NCBI RefSeq assembly: GCF_030766825.1
Contig: NZ_JASFDV010000049.1
Span: 1-50,920 of the forward strand
Length of the DNA: 50,920 bases
Reading direction: 5' to 3'
Origin: Nocardiopsis sp. CC223A
Lineage (GTDB): Bacteria; Actinomycetota; Actinomycetes; Streptosporangiales; Streptosporangiaceae
The notes beneath the pieces were generated by a model. That model worked only from the letters and a program-made list of their open reading frames with translations, was not told where the DNA came from and ran no database searches. The position numbers were made by a program, and so were the translations under genes. Positions within the stretch are counted from its first letter, which is position 1. Every line of letters starts with the position of its first letter. Of this stretch, positions 17,408-25,684 are shown piece after piece.

Positions 17408-17900
17408 ATGTCCGCTGATGAACGCGTGACCCGATCCACGTTCTCCGGTCGTATCGAGCCGATATCCGACCCTCGGCCGATGCCTCGGCTGCCCCAACGG
17501 ATCTGGTCGGACGAAGACTGGGAGCGAATCCAGCGCGGGTACGCATCGCGCGACATGGATGAGAGATGGGACGTCTTCGCGAAGGGCGACGTCGTCTTCC
17601 TGCACCGGAGCTGGGCCGGTAGCGGAATCTTCGCAGTGACCTTCACACCGGCCGATGGCGGCGGTCGGCGCATTTCCCGGGCCGTGGTGGAAAGCGCCCC
17701 CGAGCGATATTCGAGGTACGGACGACGACTACGACCGCCTGATGCCGGAGCTGGTGATCAGCACCATCGTGCTGGGAGAACCGGCCCGTGACCTCCGTAC
17801 GAAGCTGGTGGAGCTGACAAGGCGGAGGTCCGGCTCCGCCGATGCGCCCGCCGGGCTCGTTCAGCACAGCGCGTTGGGGCTGCGTTCGGACCCATCCTGA
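17408..17900 (+). pseudogene. Frameshifted hypothetical protein
   Basis: The ATG at 17408 reads a soluble Trp-rich protein (IWSDEDWERIQRGY, WDVFAKGDVVFLHRSW) to about 17712. The continuing frame then becomes Arg/Gly-rich and stops at 17791. The next frame continues naturally with GTDDDYDRLMPELVISTIVL to a stop at 17900. A single indel near 17710-17720 would therefore restore a protein of about 163 aa. I recall similar small hypothetical proteins in actinomycetes but no function. It is either a recent mutation or a sequencing error. Confidence 0.6.
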
Positions 17901-17969
17901 AAGGTCGTCGCGCAGCGCGGGACCTCCTGCCCGGACGGGGTCTGTACGGAGCACACCGGCAGGGCGTCC

Positions 17970-18341
17970 TCATCCACGTTCGTCCTTCTCCTTTGCCGCG
18001 AGAAACCCGTCCAACAGCCGGAACAGCGTGGCGAGCGCCTGCTCGTCCTCCTCTTTAGTGAGCCCTCCGAAGCGTTCCTCGCCGGGGAAGGCGATCCGGC
18101 GTACCTGTCCCGGCCAGCCCAGAGCGCCGGAGCGGACGCCCTCCTGCTCTTCGATCCATTCCCGAAAGCCATCCAGGACGGAGACTCCACGGCGTACCGC
18201 GCAGCAGTCGTACCCGGTGAGGAAGACGACCATCCGGTCGAAGGACGCCTTCCCGGTGTACATGCCCGTCCGCTCGCCCACCAGCGCCAGGAACTCCCGC
18301 TCACCCAAAGCCGTGACATCGAACAAGGAGACCGCCCCCAC
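17970..18341 (-). CDS. Hypothetical protein
   Basis: This 124-aa cytoplasmic-looking protein has no domain I recognise. Notable segments are LGEREFLALVGERTGMYTGK, FLTGYDCC and a charged C-terminus. Composition and codon use look like a real gene. The start is uncertain: the GTG at 18341 is used here because the conserved-looking sequence begins after it, but an ATG at 18386 is also in frame. It is divergent from the membrane protein gene at 18512. Confidence 0.6.
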   Translation of the reverse strand: MGAVSLFDVTALGEREFLALVGERTGMYTGKASFDRMVVFLTGYDCCAVRRGVSVLDGFREWIEEQEGVRSGALGWPGQVRRIAFPGEERFGGLTKEEDEQALATLFRLLDGFLAAKEKDERG

Positions 18342-18511
18342 ACCATGACCGCTATGTCGGACCCCACTCTGGCACGCCGGCGCCATGGTCCCCGCAACCC
18401 TTCCTCGACCGGGACGGTCCCGTGAGTCTCCCGGCTCTGATCCGATATCCCCCACGGTGAAACTGGTGTCCGCCGTGTGCCGGGAGGTGCTTCGTAGGAG
18501 AAAGGGATCGG

Positions 18512-19063
18512 ATGGTCGTCGGGAATCGCGCGTTGAGGGTGGGGATCACGGTGGTGTCCCTCTTCTTGTTCTGGGCGCTGTTCGCGTTGGCGAGTGTGGC
18601 CGGGGAGTTCAGTGGGGACCCGGGCGGCTTGTTGTTCATGTCCACGATCATCGGTTCCGCTCTCTGGCTGAACCTCAAGATCGGCTTCTGGCGAAAGCTG
18701 GAGCTGTACGAGGACCGCATCGTCCTGTACGACTACGCGACGCGCACGGTCGTGCCCGTCGGCCTCGTGCGCGGGGTGGCGGTCGCGGACGGCCGACTGT
18801 CCGTCGAACTGTCGGACGGAAGGTCGTTGCCTTCCGCCGCCTTCGAAGGCTCTCTGTGGGCTGCGCTCTTCGGCAGCCGGTCCGCTGCTCGCACCGAGCG
18901 GCTCATCAACGGCTTCTACGGCTTCGGGAAGGGCGTGCGTGCTCCCAAGGACGACCCCGGCGAGCTGCTCCGCTTCCGGCACCTGAACCTGCTCGCCCTT
19001 CCCGCCGTCATCGCGACCGTCTTCGTGAGCTACTACCTGATCGGCCTGGTCTTCTCCCCCTGA
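18512..19063 (+). CDS. Membrane protein with PH-like domain
   Basis: This 183-aa protein has two N-terminal membrane helices (about residues 8-30 and 38-56). A beta-rich cytoplasmic segment (YEDRIVLYDYATRTVVPVGL) resembles bacterial PH-like domains, and a last helix is near 157-180. TAGGAGAAAG lies 12 bases before the ATG. Function is unknown. The 3' end overlaps the convergent F420-type reductase gene by 31 bases. Confidence 0.72.
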   Translation: MVVGNRALRVGITVVSLFLFWALFALASVAGEFSGDPGGLLFMSTIIGSALWLNLKIGFWRKLELYEDRIVLYDYATRTVVPVGLVRGVAVADGRLSVELSDGRSLPSAAFEGSLWAALFGSRSAARTERLINGFYGFGKGVRAPKDDPGELLRFRHLNLLALPAVIATVFVSYYLIGLVFSP

Positions 19064-19566
19064 CCCCCGGTCGGCGTGATCCTGCCGTGCGACGGCCGAT
19101 GGCGGAAGCCGATGCGCATCAGCCGGCTGTCGGCCCAGTCTTCGAGCCGGGTCGGCCGGACGGTGCCGGGGTCGTGGGGCTGGTTGAGATCCGCGACGAT
19201 CTCCGCCAGCACGGTCCGACGTTCAGCCGGGTCGGTGACGGGCGTGGCCCAGGCAGGCAGATCTGCGCGGATCCCGTTCTTGAGGTGGAAGGTGAAGGCG
19301 GGATCGGCGAGAAGGTTCGCATGCCAGTCGGTGGCGGCCCCGTCGGCGCCGCTGCACAGGTAGGTGGCGCCCGCGGCCCGGTAGAAGAAGATCTCGATGC
19401 GGCGTGCCCGGCCGGTGCGGCGCCCCAGCGTCGTGATGTCGACGATCCGTTCTCCGGTGCCTGCGGCAGGGGTGATCTCGATGGCTCGCCGGATGTGTTC
19501 GGGCAGGTGGGACAAGGACGCGTCCTGCGCGGAGCCGTTCGACCCTGTCATCTCCGGAGCGCTCAT
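19033..19566 (-). CDS. Deazaflavin (F420)-dependent nitroreductase-family protein
   Basis: This is a 177-aa member of the DUF385/Ddn family of F420H2-dependent reductases. The core has TTLGRRTGRARRIEIFF, YLCSGADG and WHANLLADPAFTFHLKNG, which form the split-barrel cofactor site. These enzymes reduce quinones, enones or nitro compounds. The ATG overlaps the stop of the upstream SDR gene (ATGA), so the two are coupled and both fall under the TetR-type operator region at 20416-20460. A shared redox substrate is likely but unknown. Confidence 0.82.
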   Translation of the reverse strand: MSAPEMTGSNGSAQDASLSHLPEHIRRAIEITPAAGTGERIVDITTLGRRTGRARRIEIFFYRAAGATYLCSGADGAATDWHANLLADPAFTFHLKNGIRADLPAWATPVTDPAERRTVLAEIVADLNQPHDPGTVRPTRLEDWADSRLMRIGFRHRPSHGRITPTGGQGEKTRPIR

Positions 19567-20342
19567 ACGGTGTCGGCCTGAAGGGCGGGGCCGAGGAGGA
19601 GTCCACCGTCGATGACGTACTCCGACCCCGTGATGAACGACGCGTCCGATGACGTGAGGAACAGGAGGAGCCGGGTGACGTCGGACGGCTCCCCGAGCCG
19701 GGGGATGGCGAACGGCTCGGGTGAGTAGAAGTCGGCGATCGCCGCGGTGGCGCCGGCTGCCGGTTCTTGGATGAAGGGGGTCGCGATCACGCCGGGGTGG
19801 ATGGCGTTCACGCGGATGCGGTCTCGACCGAGTTCGAGCGCCGCCGTTCGGGTGAGGCCCCGCACGGCCCACTTGCCGGCCACGTACGGCGCGTAGTGCG
19901 CCGTGCCGCCCAGGCCCATGGTCGAGCCGATGTTGACGATGGCTCCCCCTGATGCGCGGCGCAGAACAGGGGCGGCGGCCTTGATACCGAGGAAGGTCCC
20001 GGTGAGGTTGATGTCGAGGATGCGCGACCACGTGTCCTGGTCCGTCTTCTCGATCGGTGCCGGCGGGTTCTGGACGCCCGCGTTGTTGACGAGCACGTTC
20101 AGTGCGCCGAAGGCGCTCTCGGCGGCCAGCACAGCGGCGGACCACGAGCTCTCGTCGGTGACGTCGAGGCGGGTGAAGCGGGCGCGGGGCCCGAGCTCGT
20201 CGGCGAGAGCGGCGCCGTGTTCGGCGTCGATGTCGCCGATCACCACGTTCGCTCCCTCCGCGTGAAAGGCGCGTACGTGGCTCGATCCTTGGCCACCGGT
20301 CCCACCGGTCACGAGCACGGTCTGGTCCTCGAAACGGCGCAT
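19563..20342 (-). CDS. Short-chain dehydrogenase/reductase
   Basis: This is a 259-aa classical SDR. TGGTGGQG is the cofactor loop, D58-like LDVT and NNAG are present, and the catalytic Tyr-Lys is in YVAGK. A Ser is in NIGSTMGL, and the usual GSEYVIDGG end is intact. It is an NAD(P)H-linked alcohol/ketone oxidoreductase. It is divergent from the TetR gene and overlaps the F420-type reductase. Its minus-strand promoter lies inside the inverted repeat at 20416-20460, so TetR repression is likely. Confidence 0.88.
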   Translation of the reverse strand: MRRFEDQTVLVTGGTGGQGSSHVRAFHAEGANVVIGDIDAEHGAALADELGPRARFTRLDVTDESSWSAAVLAAESAFGALNVLVNNAGVQNPPAPIEKTDQDTWSRILDINLTGTFLGIKAAAPVLRRASGGAIVNIGSTMGLGGTAHYAPYVAGKWAVRGLTRTAALELGRDRIRVNAIHPGVIATPFIQEPAAGATAAIADFYSPEPFAIPRLGEPSDVTRLLLFLTSSDASFITGSEYVIDGGLLLGPALQADTV

Positions 20343-20415
20343 CAGATGTTCCTTCGGTACGTGGGTGACCGGCCGGGGTCATCGGTGATGAACGACGGCC
20401 GGTGGTGAGCCGATC

Positions 20416-20460
20416 GACTCACCACTGCCCGACACTAGATCGGCGTCGGTGGTGAGTCAA
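20416..20460. promoter_or_regulatory. TetR operator and SDR promoter
   Basis: GACTCACCAC (20416-20425) and GTGGTGAGTC (20449-20458) are a perfect 10-bp inverted repeat. On the minus strand, -35 TTGACT (20455-20460) and -10 TAGTGT (20432-20437), spaced 17 bases apart, fall on and between the arms. A third half-like GGTGGTGAG is at 20401. This arrangement suggests direct repression of the SDR operon. Confidence 0.6.
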
Positions 20461-20485
20461 GCCACTCGTCTCGTATACTCGGCCC

Positions 20486-21130
20486 ATGAGCAGAGCCGTG
20501 ACGACGTATCACCAGCGCATCGCCCAGGAGAAGCGCGCGCTGATCTTGGCGGCCGCGACCGCACTGTTCCTCGAGCTGGGCTACGACCGGACGTCGCTGG
20601 CGCGGATCGCAGAGCGCTCGGGCGTTTCGCGGGCCACCCTGTTCAAGCAGTTTCCGAGCAAGGCGGCCCTGTTCGACGCCATGGTCACCGAGGCCTGGTC
20701 GATCGCCGAGGAGGAGGATCCCCCGCCGACAGGCGACATCGTTGCCGGGCTCGGCACCATCGGTCACCGCTACGCCGAACTGTTGGGCCGCGCCCGGATG
20801 ACCGACCTGTTCCGAATCGTCATCGCCGAGCTGCCGCGATTCCCCGAACTCGCCAATGCGCAGTTTTCGCACGGGAAGATGCCCTACTTCGAGTCCGTGC
20901 GCGGCTACCTGCTGGCCGAACACGAGGCGGGAACGGTGCGGGTCGATGACGTGGACCTCGCAGCGACCCAGTTCCTGGGCATGATCTCCAACTACGTCTT
21001 CTGGCCGACACTCCTGGTGCCGGGCTGGGAGGTGAGCGCCGAACGCGTCGCTCAGGTGGTCGAGGAGGCCGTCCGCACCACCGCCGCCCGGTACGCCGTG
21101 ACCGGACCGGGGCCGTCGACCAACGACTGA
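20486..21130 (+). CDS. TetR-family transcriptional regulator
   Basis: This is a 214-aa TetR repressor. The N-terminal HTH (about residues 18-64) includes RTSLARIAERSGVSRATLFK and FPSKAALFDAMV. The helical ligand domain is of the AcrR/TetR_C type. It is divergently transcribed from the SDR and F420-type reductase genes, with the operator repeat between them. It probably controls that unit and itself in response to a small hydrophobic ligand. Confidence 0.9.
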   Translation: MSRAVTTYHQRIAQEKRALILAAATALFLELGYDRTSLARIAERSGVSRATLFKQFPSKAALFDAMVTEAWSIAEEEDPPPTGDIVAGLGTIGHRYAELLGRARMTDLFRIVIAELPRFPELANAQFSHGKMPYFESVRGYLLAEHEAGTVRVDDVDLAATQFLGMISNYVFWPTLLVPGWEVSAERVAQVVEEAVRTTAARYAVTGPGPSTND

Positions 21131-21464
21131 GTCCCACCGCCACAGGGGGCTGCTGCCCGAGCAATCGAGATCGTCGACCCCGAGGACGTTCGCGGAGCAC
21201 CTCCCCGGGGCGGATACCGAAGGAGGAGGGGAGCGCAGATGTGTCGACCCGACCCGGCCCTCCTGGCATCGGCGCGGCCGACAAGAGCCCCAGATGGAAG
21301 GTCGGCCAGGACGTGGGCGGGGCGTTCCAGAGACGCCGTGGCCACGGCATGGAGACGGGGAGGACTCCCGACGGGCGCAGCTGAGCGAGACCGGCGGCTC
21401 CGGCGTACCGGATGGGCGTTCTCTGACGCGGGATCGCTAGTGCCGGGGCATGGTCTCTGATCCC
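21131..21464. other. Gene-free stretch
   Basis: I see no supported gene, RNA or repeat here. It is less GC-rich than the left flank. Short open frames on both strands lack start signals and family features. Confidence 0.4.
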
Positions 21465-21920
21465 ATGGAATCCTTCTCCCGCCCCCGGGTCGCCGCCGGT
21501 GTCCTGTTCTTCGACCACCTCGGCCGGGTGATGATGGTGGTCCCCTCCTACAAGGACCACCGGGACCTCCCCGGCGGCTACATCGAGCACGGAGAGACAC
21601 CGAGTCAGGCCGCCGCCCGGGAGGTGAAGGAGGAACTGGGGATCACTCCGCCCCTCGGACGGCTCCTGGTCGTCGACTGGGCACCCAGCCGGTCCGAGGG
21701 GGACAAGTAACTCTTCGTGTTCGACGGGGGAGTCCTCGACCGGGAATGGCTGGAACGGATCGTCCTCGACCCGGGCGAGCCGACCGGTTACGAGTTCCAC
21801 GAGGTGGCCTCGATCGCCGAGGCGACCATCCCCCGGCTCGCGCGCAGGATCACCCACGCTGCGTACGTCCGTGAACAGGGCACGGTGGCCTACCTGGAGA
21901 ACGGAGAAGTGCCCGCGTAG
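21465..21920 (+). pseudogene. NUDIX hydrolase with in-frame stop
   Basis: The gene encodes a complete 151-residue NUDIX protein except for one TAA at 21708-21710, after EGDK. Reading continues in the same frame with LFVFDGGV to a stop at 21920. The NUDIX box is intact before the stop (GYIEHGE, then REVKEELGI). A TTA-to-TAA change would explain it; the family often has Leu-Leu-Phe here. The first half alone would lack several core strands and is probably inactive. An earlier in-frame ATG at 21450 is also possible. Without the stop the product would hydrolyse a nucleoside diphosphate derivative of unknown identity. Confidence 0.75.
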
Positions 21921-22079
21921 ACCGCAGGTGGCCGCCGTCAACCCTCGGCCCGGGTTGCAGAGTGCGTCGCCCGCGCGCGGTCACCCAGCCCTCCGTTCCG
22001 CGTACGCGGGGCGTTCCTACCACCGGCAGGGACAGGCTGGGGGGCGGCGTTCGGGCAGGTCGGAGGTGATACTGGGGCC

Positions 22080-22328
22080 ATGGCCACGCACACCGGTCCC
22101 CGGGCCGACACGACGGCGGTGCCGCACCCCGGCCGAGAGCACGACCTCGACCCGCGCGCGGAGCTGAGCGAGTTCCTGCACACGCGCAGGGCGAGGTTGA
22201 AGCCGGAGGAGGAGGCCCTGCGCCTGCTCGCCAGCTGGGGTGCCGACGCCGTCGCCCCGAGAGGACTCGCTTTCGAAGCCGTGGGGGTCTGTTCATCGGT
22301 GTTGGACTCAGCCTTGGAGCGGAGATAA
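22080..22328 (+). pseudogene. MmyB-type XRE regulator remnant (copy 2)
   Basis: The first 45 residues parallel the remnant at 16844 (MATH start, then DLDPRAEL and TRRARLKP). The upstream 40 bases are similar too. The helix-turn-helix and most of the ligand-binding domain are missing. The following EEALRLLASWGAD resembles the far C-terminal part of MmyB-like proteins, so a large internal deletion is likely. The frame ends at 22328, overlapping the 3' end of the convergent AlaRS-like gene. The product cannot bind DNA. Confidence 0.65.
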
Positions 22329-23372
22329 CGCTGGTTCTTGTCGCTCGGCGTTTACTGCGCGAGGGTTCTCGATTCTCGGCCGAGGAACGGTGACGTGTCC
22401 TCGTGACACCTCATGCTCCAGCAGTGTGGTCACCTGGGGCCAGCCGAGCTTCATCGGGGCGAAGGTTTCCCAGTACTGGTGGTAGGACCGGCAGAGTGCA
22501 CTGAACCCGAACGGTGCTGTGTCGGCTGGAATGGCCTGGACGAGGCGACGAACCGCAGCTCCGGCTCCTCTGCATGAAGGGGTGATCCCGTGTCCGAGAA
22601 GCAGTGTCGCCGAGCGCACCGCGTCCAGGGTTCCTGAGATCGCGTGGCGGTTGAATCGGCCGTGAACCAGCTCTGTCCAGGACCGGCGTGTCCGGGCCCA
22701 GACCAGTCTTTCCAGCCCGGAGCCGAGGTCGACGGCCATGCGTTGGGGGTTGCCCTCGTTCCACAGCAGGACGATGTCTCCGAGTTCGAGGCCCGCGTGG
22801 TGGAAGCGGAGCGTGACTCCTGAGACCTCGCGGCGGCGCCACACCTTCAGATCTCCGCTCAACGTGACATGGCGGGCATGCAGGCCCACACGGGAGAGCA
22901 CGGACAACCAGCCGTCGAACGCCTCCGCATACTCCTCGATCCCGCGGATCGGCCGCACATGGGAGATGTTGACGAAGGACGTCAGGAAACCGTCGAGGAG
23001 CTGTCCGCGCGCATCACGCCTCCCGGTGAACCGCACGACCGGTTGGGAAAGGAACCCCTGGCGGTGGGTGCGGTCCTGCCCCTCCTTCAGAAGGGGGTCG
23101 AGGGCCTGTACAGCCGAGACGGTCAGGTCGGTCTCCCTGCCCCACCGCAGTGGTAGGCACTCGGCGCGCTCCACGCCTTGAGCTGCGTACGCCTCTTCGA
23201 TCAGAGCCAGGAGCTCACCCCAGGGCAGCACGCGGCGGGCGGGTACGAAGGCGGATCCCCTGTGCGTGTGCTGGATCCGCAGCCGTGTGCCGTCGGTTTC
23301 GATCTCCCAGTCGGAGCCCAGGACACGGCCGAGGTGGTGAGGGATGAGGCGGGGGTCGGGCCCTGTGGTCAC
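22308..23372 (-). CDS. Alanyl-tRNA-synthetase-core-like class II protein
   Basis: This 354-aa protein is a stand-alone relative of the AlaRS catalytic core. Residues 145-225 contain a stretch ordered as in AlaRS: an insertion ending LSGDLKVW, the LELGDIVLLWNEGN strand (compare the EIWN-LVF strand of AlaRS), and a motif-3-like VDLGSGLERL at 214-223. The tRNA-recognition, editing and C-Ala domains are absent. It could activate or transfer an amino acid in a biosynthetic pathway, or act as a pseudo-synthetase. The GTG start overlaps the glycosyltransferase stop in GTGA. It is the last gene of a seven-gene operon. The AlaRS resemblance is my reading of motifs and needs a profile search. Confidence 0.55.
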   Translation of the reverse strand: MTTGPDPRLIPHHLGRVLGSDWEIETDGTRLRIQHTHRGSAFVPARRVLPWGELLALIEEAYAAQGVERAECLPLRWGRETDLTVSAVQALDPLLKEGQDRTHRQGFLSQPVVRFTGRRDARGQLLDGFLTSFVNISHVRPIRGIEEYAEAFDGWLSVLSRVGLHARHVTLSGDLKVWRRREVSGVTLRFHHAGLELGDIVLLWNEGNPQRMAVDLGSGLERLVWARTRRSWTELVHGRFNRHAISGTLDAVRSATLLLGHGITPSCRGAGAAVRRLVQAIPADTAPFGFSALCRSYHQYWETFAPMKLGWPQVTTLLEHEVSRGHVTVPRPRIENPRAVNAERQEPALSPLQG

Positions 23373-24388
23373 GGCCTCCTCGCGAGGGCTTCGAAGTGCC
23401 GTTCTGCGTTGAAGCGGTCGAGCCCGACCTCCTGGACACCTCGGTGAGGAAGCTCTGCCGCTTCCTTGATCACCTGGGCCAGAGCCTGGGCAGCGGTCTC
23501 GTCGTCTACGGCCGGATCCAGCACCACTTGGCGACCGGTCTGCTCGCACAGCGCAGCCTGCACACACGTGCCCTCGCTCCAGGCAAGCCCCGCAACGGGT
23601 GTCCCCGCCCTGAGCGCCTCTCCGAAGACCGCGGCTCCTGCTTCCACGTAGTCACGGGAGTAGGTGTAAACGAACACTTCGGCGTTGCGGAAGGCCTCGG
23701 TCTTGGCCGCCCCGCCGAGTTCTCCCGTCCACTCCACGTGGTCGGCGGAGAACAGGGCACGGTGCCGGTCGAAGTATTCGCTGCCGAAGACCGGACCCAT
23801 CACGCGTATGCGCCTGCCCAGGATCTGGGCCGCCCGGACGGCGAGGTGGGGGCTCTTGTCCTCGTCCACCCGCCCCACCCACACCAGGTTCTTTCCTAGG
23901 ACGGAGTCGGGCTCCTGCTCCTTCCAACCGGCGTGTACCGCGAGTTCGAGGATCGGTGCGTGCAGGCGATAGCGGTCGGCCATCTGCTGTGAGTAGCAGT
24001 AGAGCCTGCGGCCTATCCCGTCGAAGGCGTCCTCGTCGTGACGGAACACCGGCGAGTGCTGGAACGTCGCCACGTCACAGCCGAGAGCGTCCGCGCACTC
24101 GCGCCAGGCCCGGAGGGAAGGGTATTCATGGCCCACGATGAGCAGGTCGTAACCGGAATCCCGTAGCGCTTTGAACGCCGTGGACCCGGTCTTGATGTCC
24201 TCCAGCCGGACCGGATGGCGCTGCCAGTCCGGCCCGAGGTCATTCCGCCAGGCGGGGCCCAGGAGGTGCACGTCGGCGCCCGCGGCCCGGCCTCCGAGAG
24301 CGGCGGCCCACAGCCACCGTTCGATTCCGCCGTATCCGTGGGGTGGGAAGGCGTAGGTTCCGGGAAAGTCGCAGACGCCGACGAGCAA
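23369..24388 (-). CDS. GT-B glycosyltransferase (GT4-like)
   Basis: This is a 339-aa family-4-like retaining glycosyltransferase. The N-terminal HGYGGIERWLWAAALG loop is typical of GT4 enzymes. The nucleotide-sugar domain shows WVGRVDEDKSPHLAVRAA and the EAGAAVFGEALRAGTPV donor-site segment with the second Glu. It should move a sugar from an NDP-sugar to a small molecule or lipid in the cytoplasm. No sugar-biosynthesis genes are nearby, so a common donor is likely. The TTG start follows AGGAGT and lies three bases after the SerRS stop. Confidence 0.85.
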   Translation of the reverse strand: MLVGVCDFPGTYAFPPHGYGGIERWLWAAALGGRAAGADVHLLGPAWRNDLGPDWQRHPVRLEDIKTGSTAFKALRDSGYDLLIVGHEYPSLRAWRECADALGCDVATFQHSPVFRHDEDAFDGIGRRLYCYSQQMADRYRLHAPILELAVHAGWKEQEPDSVLGKNLVWVGRVDEDKSPHLAVRAAQILGRRIRVMGPVFGSEYFDRHRALFSADHVEWTGELGGAAKTEAFRNAEVFVYTYSRDYVEAGAAVFGEALRAGTPVAGLAWSEGTCVQAALCEQTGRQVVLDPAVDDETAAQALAQVIKEAAELPHRGVQEVGLDRFNAERHFEALARRP

Positions 24389-24391
24389 GGG

Positions 24392-25684
24392 CTACTCCTG
24401 GGGGGTTCCGTCCGCCGAGATACGGCGGTAGCCGAGGTAGGGGGCGAGGGCCTCAGGCAGGATGACGGAGCCGTCCTCCTGCTGGTTCTGCTCCAGCAGA
24501 GCGGCCAGGGTGCGGCCGATGGGCAGGCCGGACCCGTTGAGGGTGGCCACGGGGGTGGTCTTGCCGTCCGCGCCGCGGGTGCGGATGTTGGCCCGGCGGG
24601 CCTGGAAGGTGCCGCAGTCCGACACGGAGGAGATCTCGCGGTAGGTGTTCTGGCTGGGCAGCCACACCTCGATGTCGTAGGTCATCTGGGCGGAGAAGCC
24701 CATGTCGCCGGCGGGAAGCAGGATGACCCGGTAGGCCAGCCCGAGTTCCTTCAGGCAGGCCTCGGCGTGCCCGACCATGGCCAGCAGTTCCTGCTGCGAC
24801 TCCTCGGCCGCGCACAGGCGCACCATCTCGACCTTGGCGAACTGGTGTTGGCGCAGGACACCGCGCGTGTCACGACCGTAGGAGCCCGCCTCGGAGCGGA
24901 AGCAGGGGGTGTGCGCGGTCAGCGCGAGCGGGAGTTCCCTGGCCGGGATGATCTCGTCCGCGTACAGGTTGGTCAGCGGTACCTCGGCGGTCGGGATCAG
25001 GTAGAGGGGTCGTTCGGCCACTCCGGTCTTGAAGAGGTCCTCCTCGAACTTCGGGAGCTGCCCGGTGCCGGTCATGGTGGCCGGGGTGACCAGGAAGGGC
25101 ACACCGTGCTCGACGTAGCCGTGCCTCCGGGTGTGGATGGCCAGGAACAGCGAGGCCAGCGCGCGTTCGAGTTCGGCGCCCACACCGCGGGTGACGGTGA
25201 AGCGCGGTCCCGAGAGCTTGGTGGCGCGGGTGAAGTCGAGGATGCCCATGGCCTCGCCGAGGTCGACGTGGTCCTTGGGCTCGAAGGAGAACGCCTGGGG
25301 CGTGCCGACCTTGCGGATCTCAGTGGCGAACTCCTCGGAGTCCCCGTCGGGGGTCGCGTCCAAGGGGAGGTTCGGGATCTCCAGGAGGAAGCGGTCCAGC
25401 TCCTGCTGAATGCTCTCCTGCTCGGCCTCCACATCGCGGATCTGCTCCTTGAGCTTGCGCGCGTGCTCCTTGAGGTCGGAGATGTCGCCGCCCTCCTTGG
25501 CGGTGCGCTGCACATCCTTGGCGACGCGCTTGGCATCGGCGCGCATCTCCTCGGCCGAGCGGATGCTCTGCACGCGGCGCGACTGGAGGGACTCCAGGGA
25601 GGACAGGTCCAGGGTGTAGCCGCGTCGGGCGAGCTTGCGGACAGCTTCGGGACCCAGGTCGATCAGTGCGCGGGCATCATGCAT
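24392..25684 (-). CDS. Divergent seryl-tRNA synthetase, likely pathway paralogue
   Basis: This is a 430-aa seryl-tRNA synthetase with the full architecture. A coiled-coil tRNA-binding arm lies at about residues 30-105. Motif 2 is at 260-286 (CFRSEAGSYGRDTRG), TAEVPLTN is at 232-239, and motif 3 is NGSGLPIGR near 383-391. Catalytic residues look intact, so it should make seryl-tRNA. The first 30 residues differ from the usual MIDLRLLRE-type start of housekeeping SerRS. Its place in a biosynthetic operon suggests a second copy that feeds seryl-tRNA to a pathway, as VlmL does in valanimycin biosynthesis. The ATG overlaps the phosphatase stop by eight bases. Without the rest of the genome, a housekeeping role cannot be excluded. 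Confidence 0.9.
   Translation of the reverse strand: MHDARALIDLGPEAVRKLARRGYTLDLSSLESLQSRRVQSIRSAEEMRADAKRVAKDVQRTAKEGGDISDLKEHARKLKEQIRDVEAEQESIQQELDRFLLEIPNLPLDATPDGDSEEFATEIRKVGTPQAFSFEPKDHVDLGEAMGILDFTRATKLSGPRFTVTRGVGAELERALASLFLAIHTRRHGYVEHGVPFLVTPATMTGTGQLPKFEEDLFKTGVAERPLYLIPTAEVPLTNLYADEIIPARELPLALTAHTPCFRSEAGSYGRDTRGVLRQHQFAKVEMVRLCAAEESQQELLAMVGHAEACLKELGLAYRVILLPAGDMGFSAQMTYDIEVWLPSQNTYREISSVSDCGTFQARRANIRTRGADGKTTPVATLNGSGLPIGRTLAALLEQNQQEDGSVILPEALAPYLGYRRISADGTPQE

Noticed and set aside
21239..21460. 73-codon plus-strand frame before the NUDIX gene
   Set aside because: Arg-rich random composition and no ribosome site.
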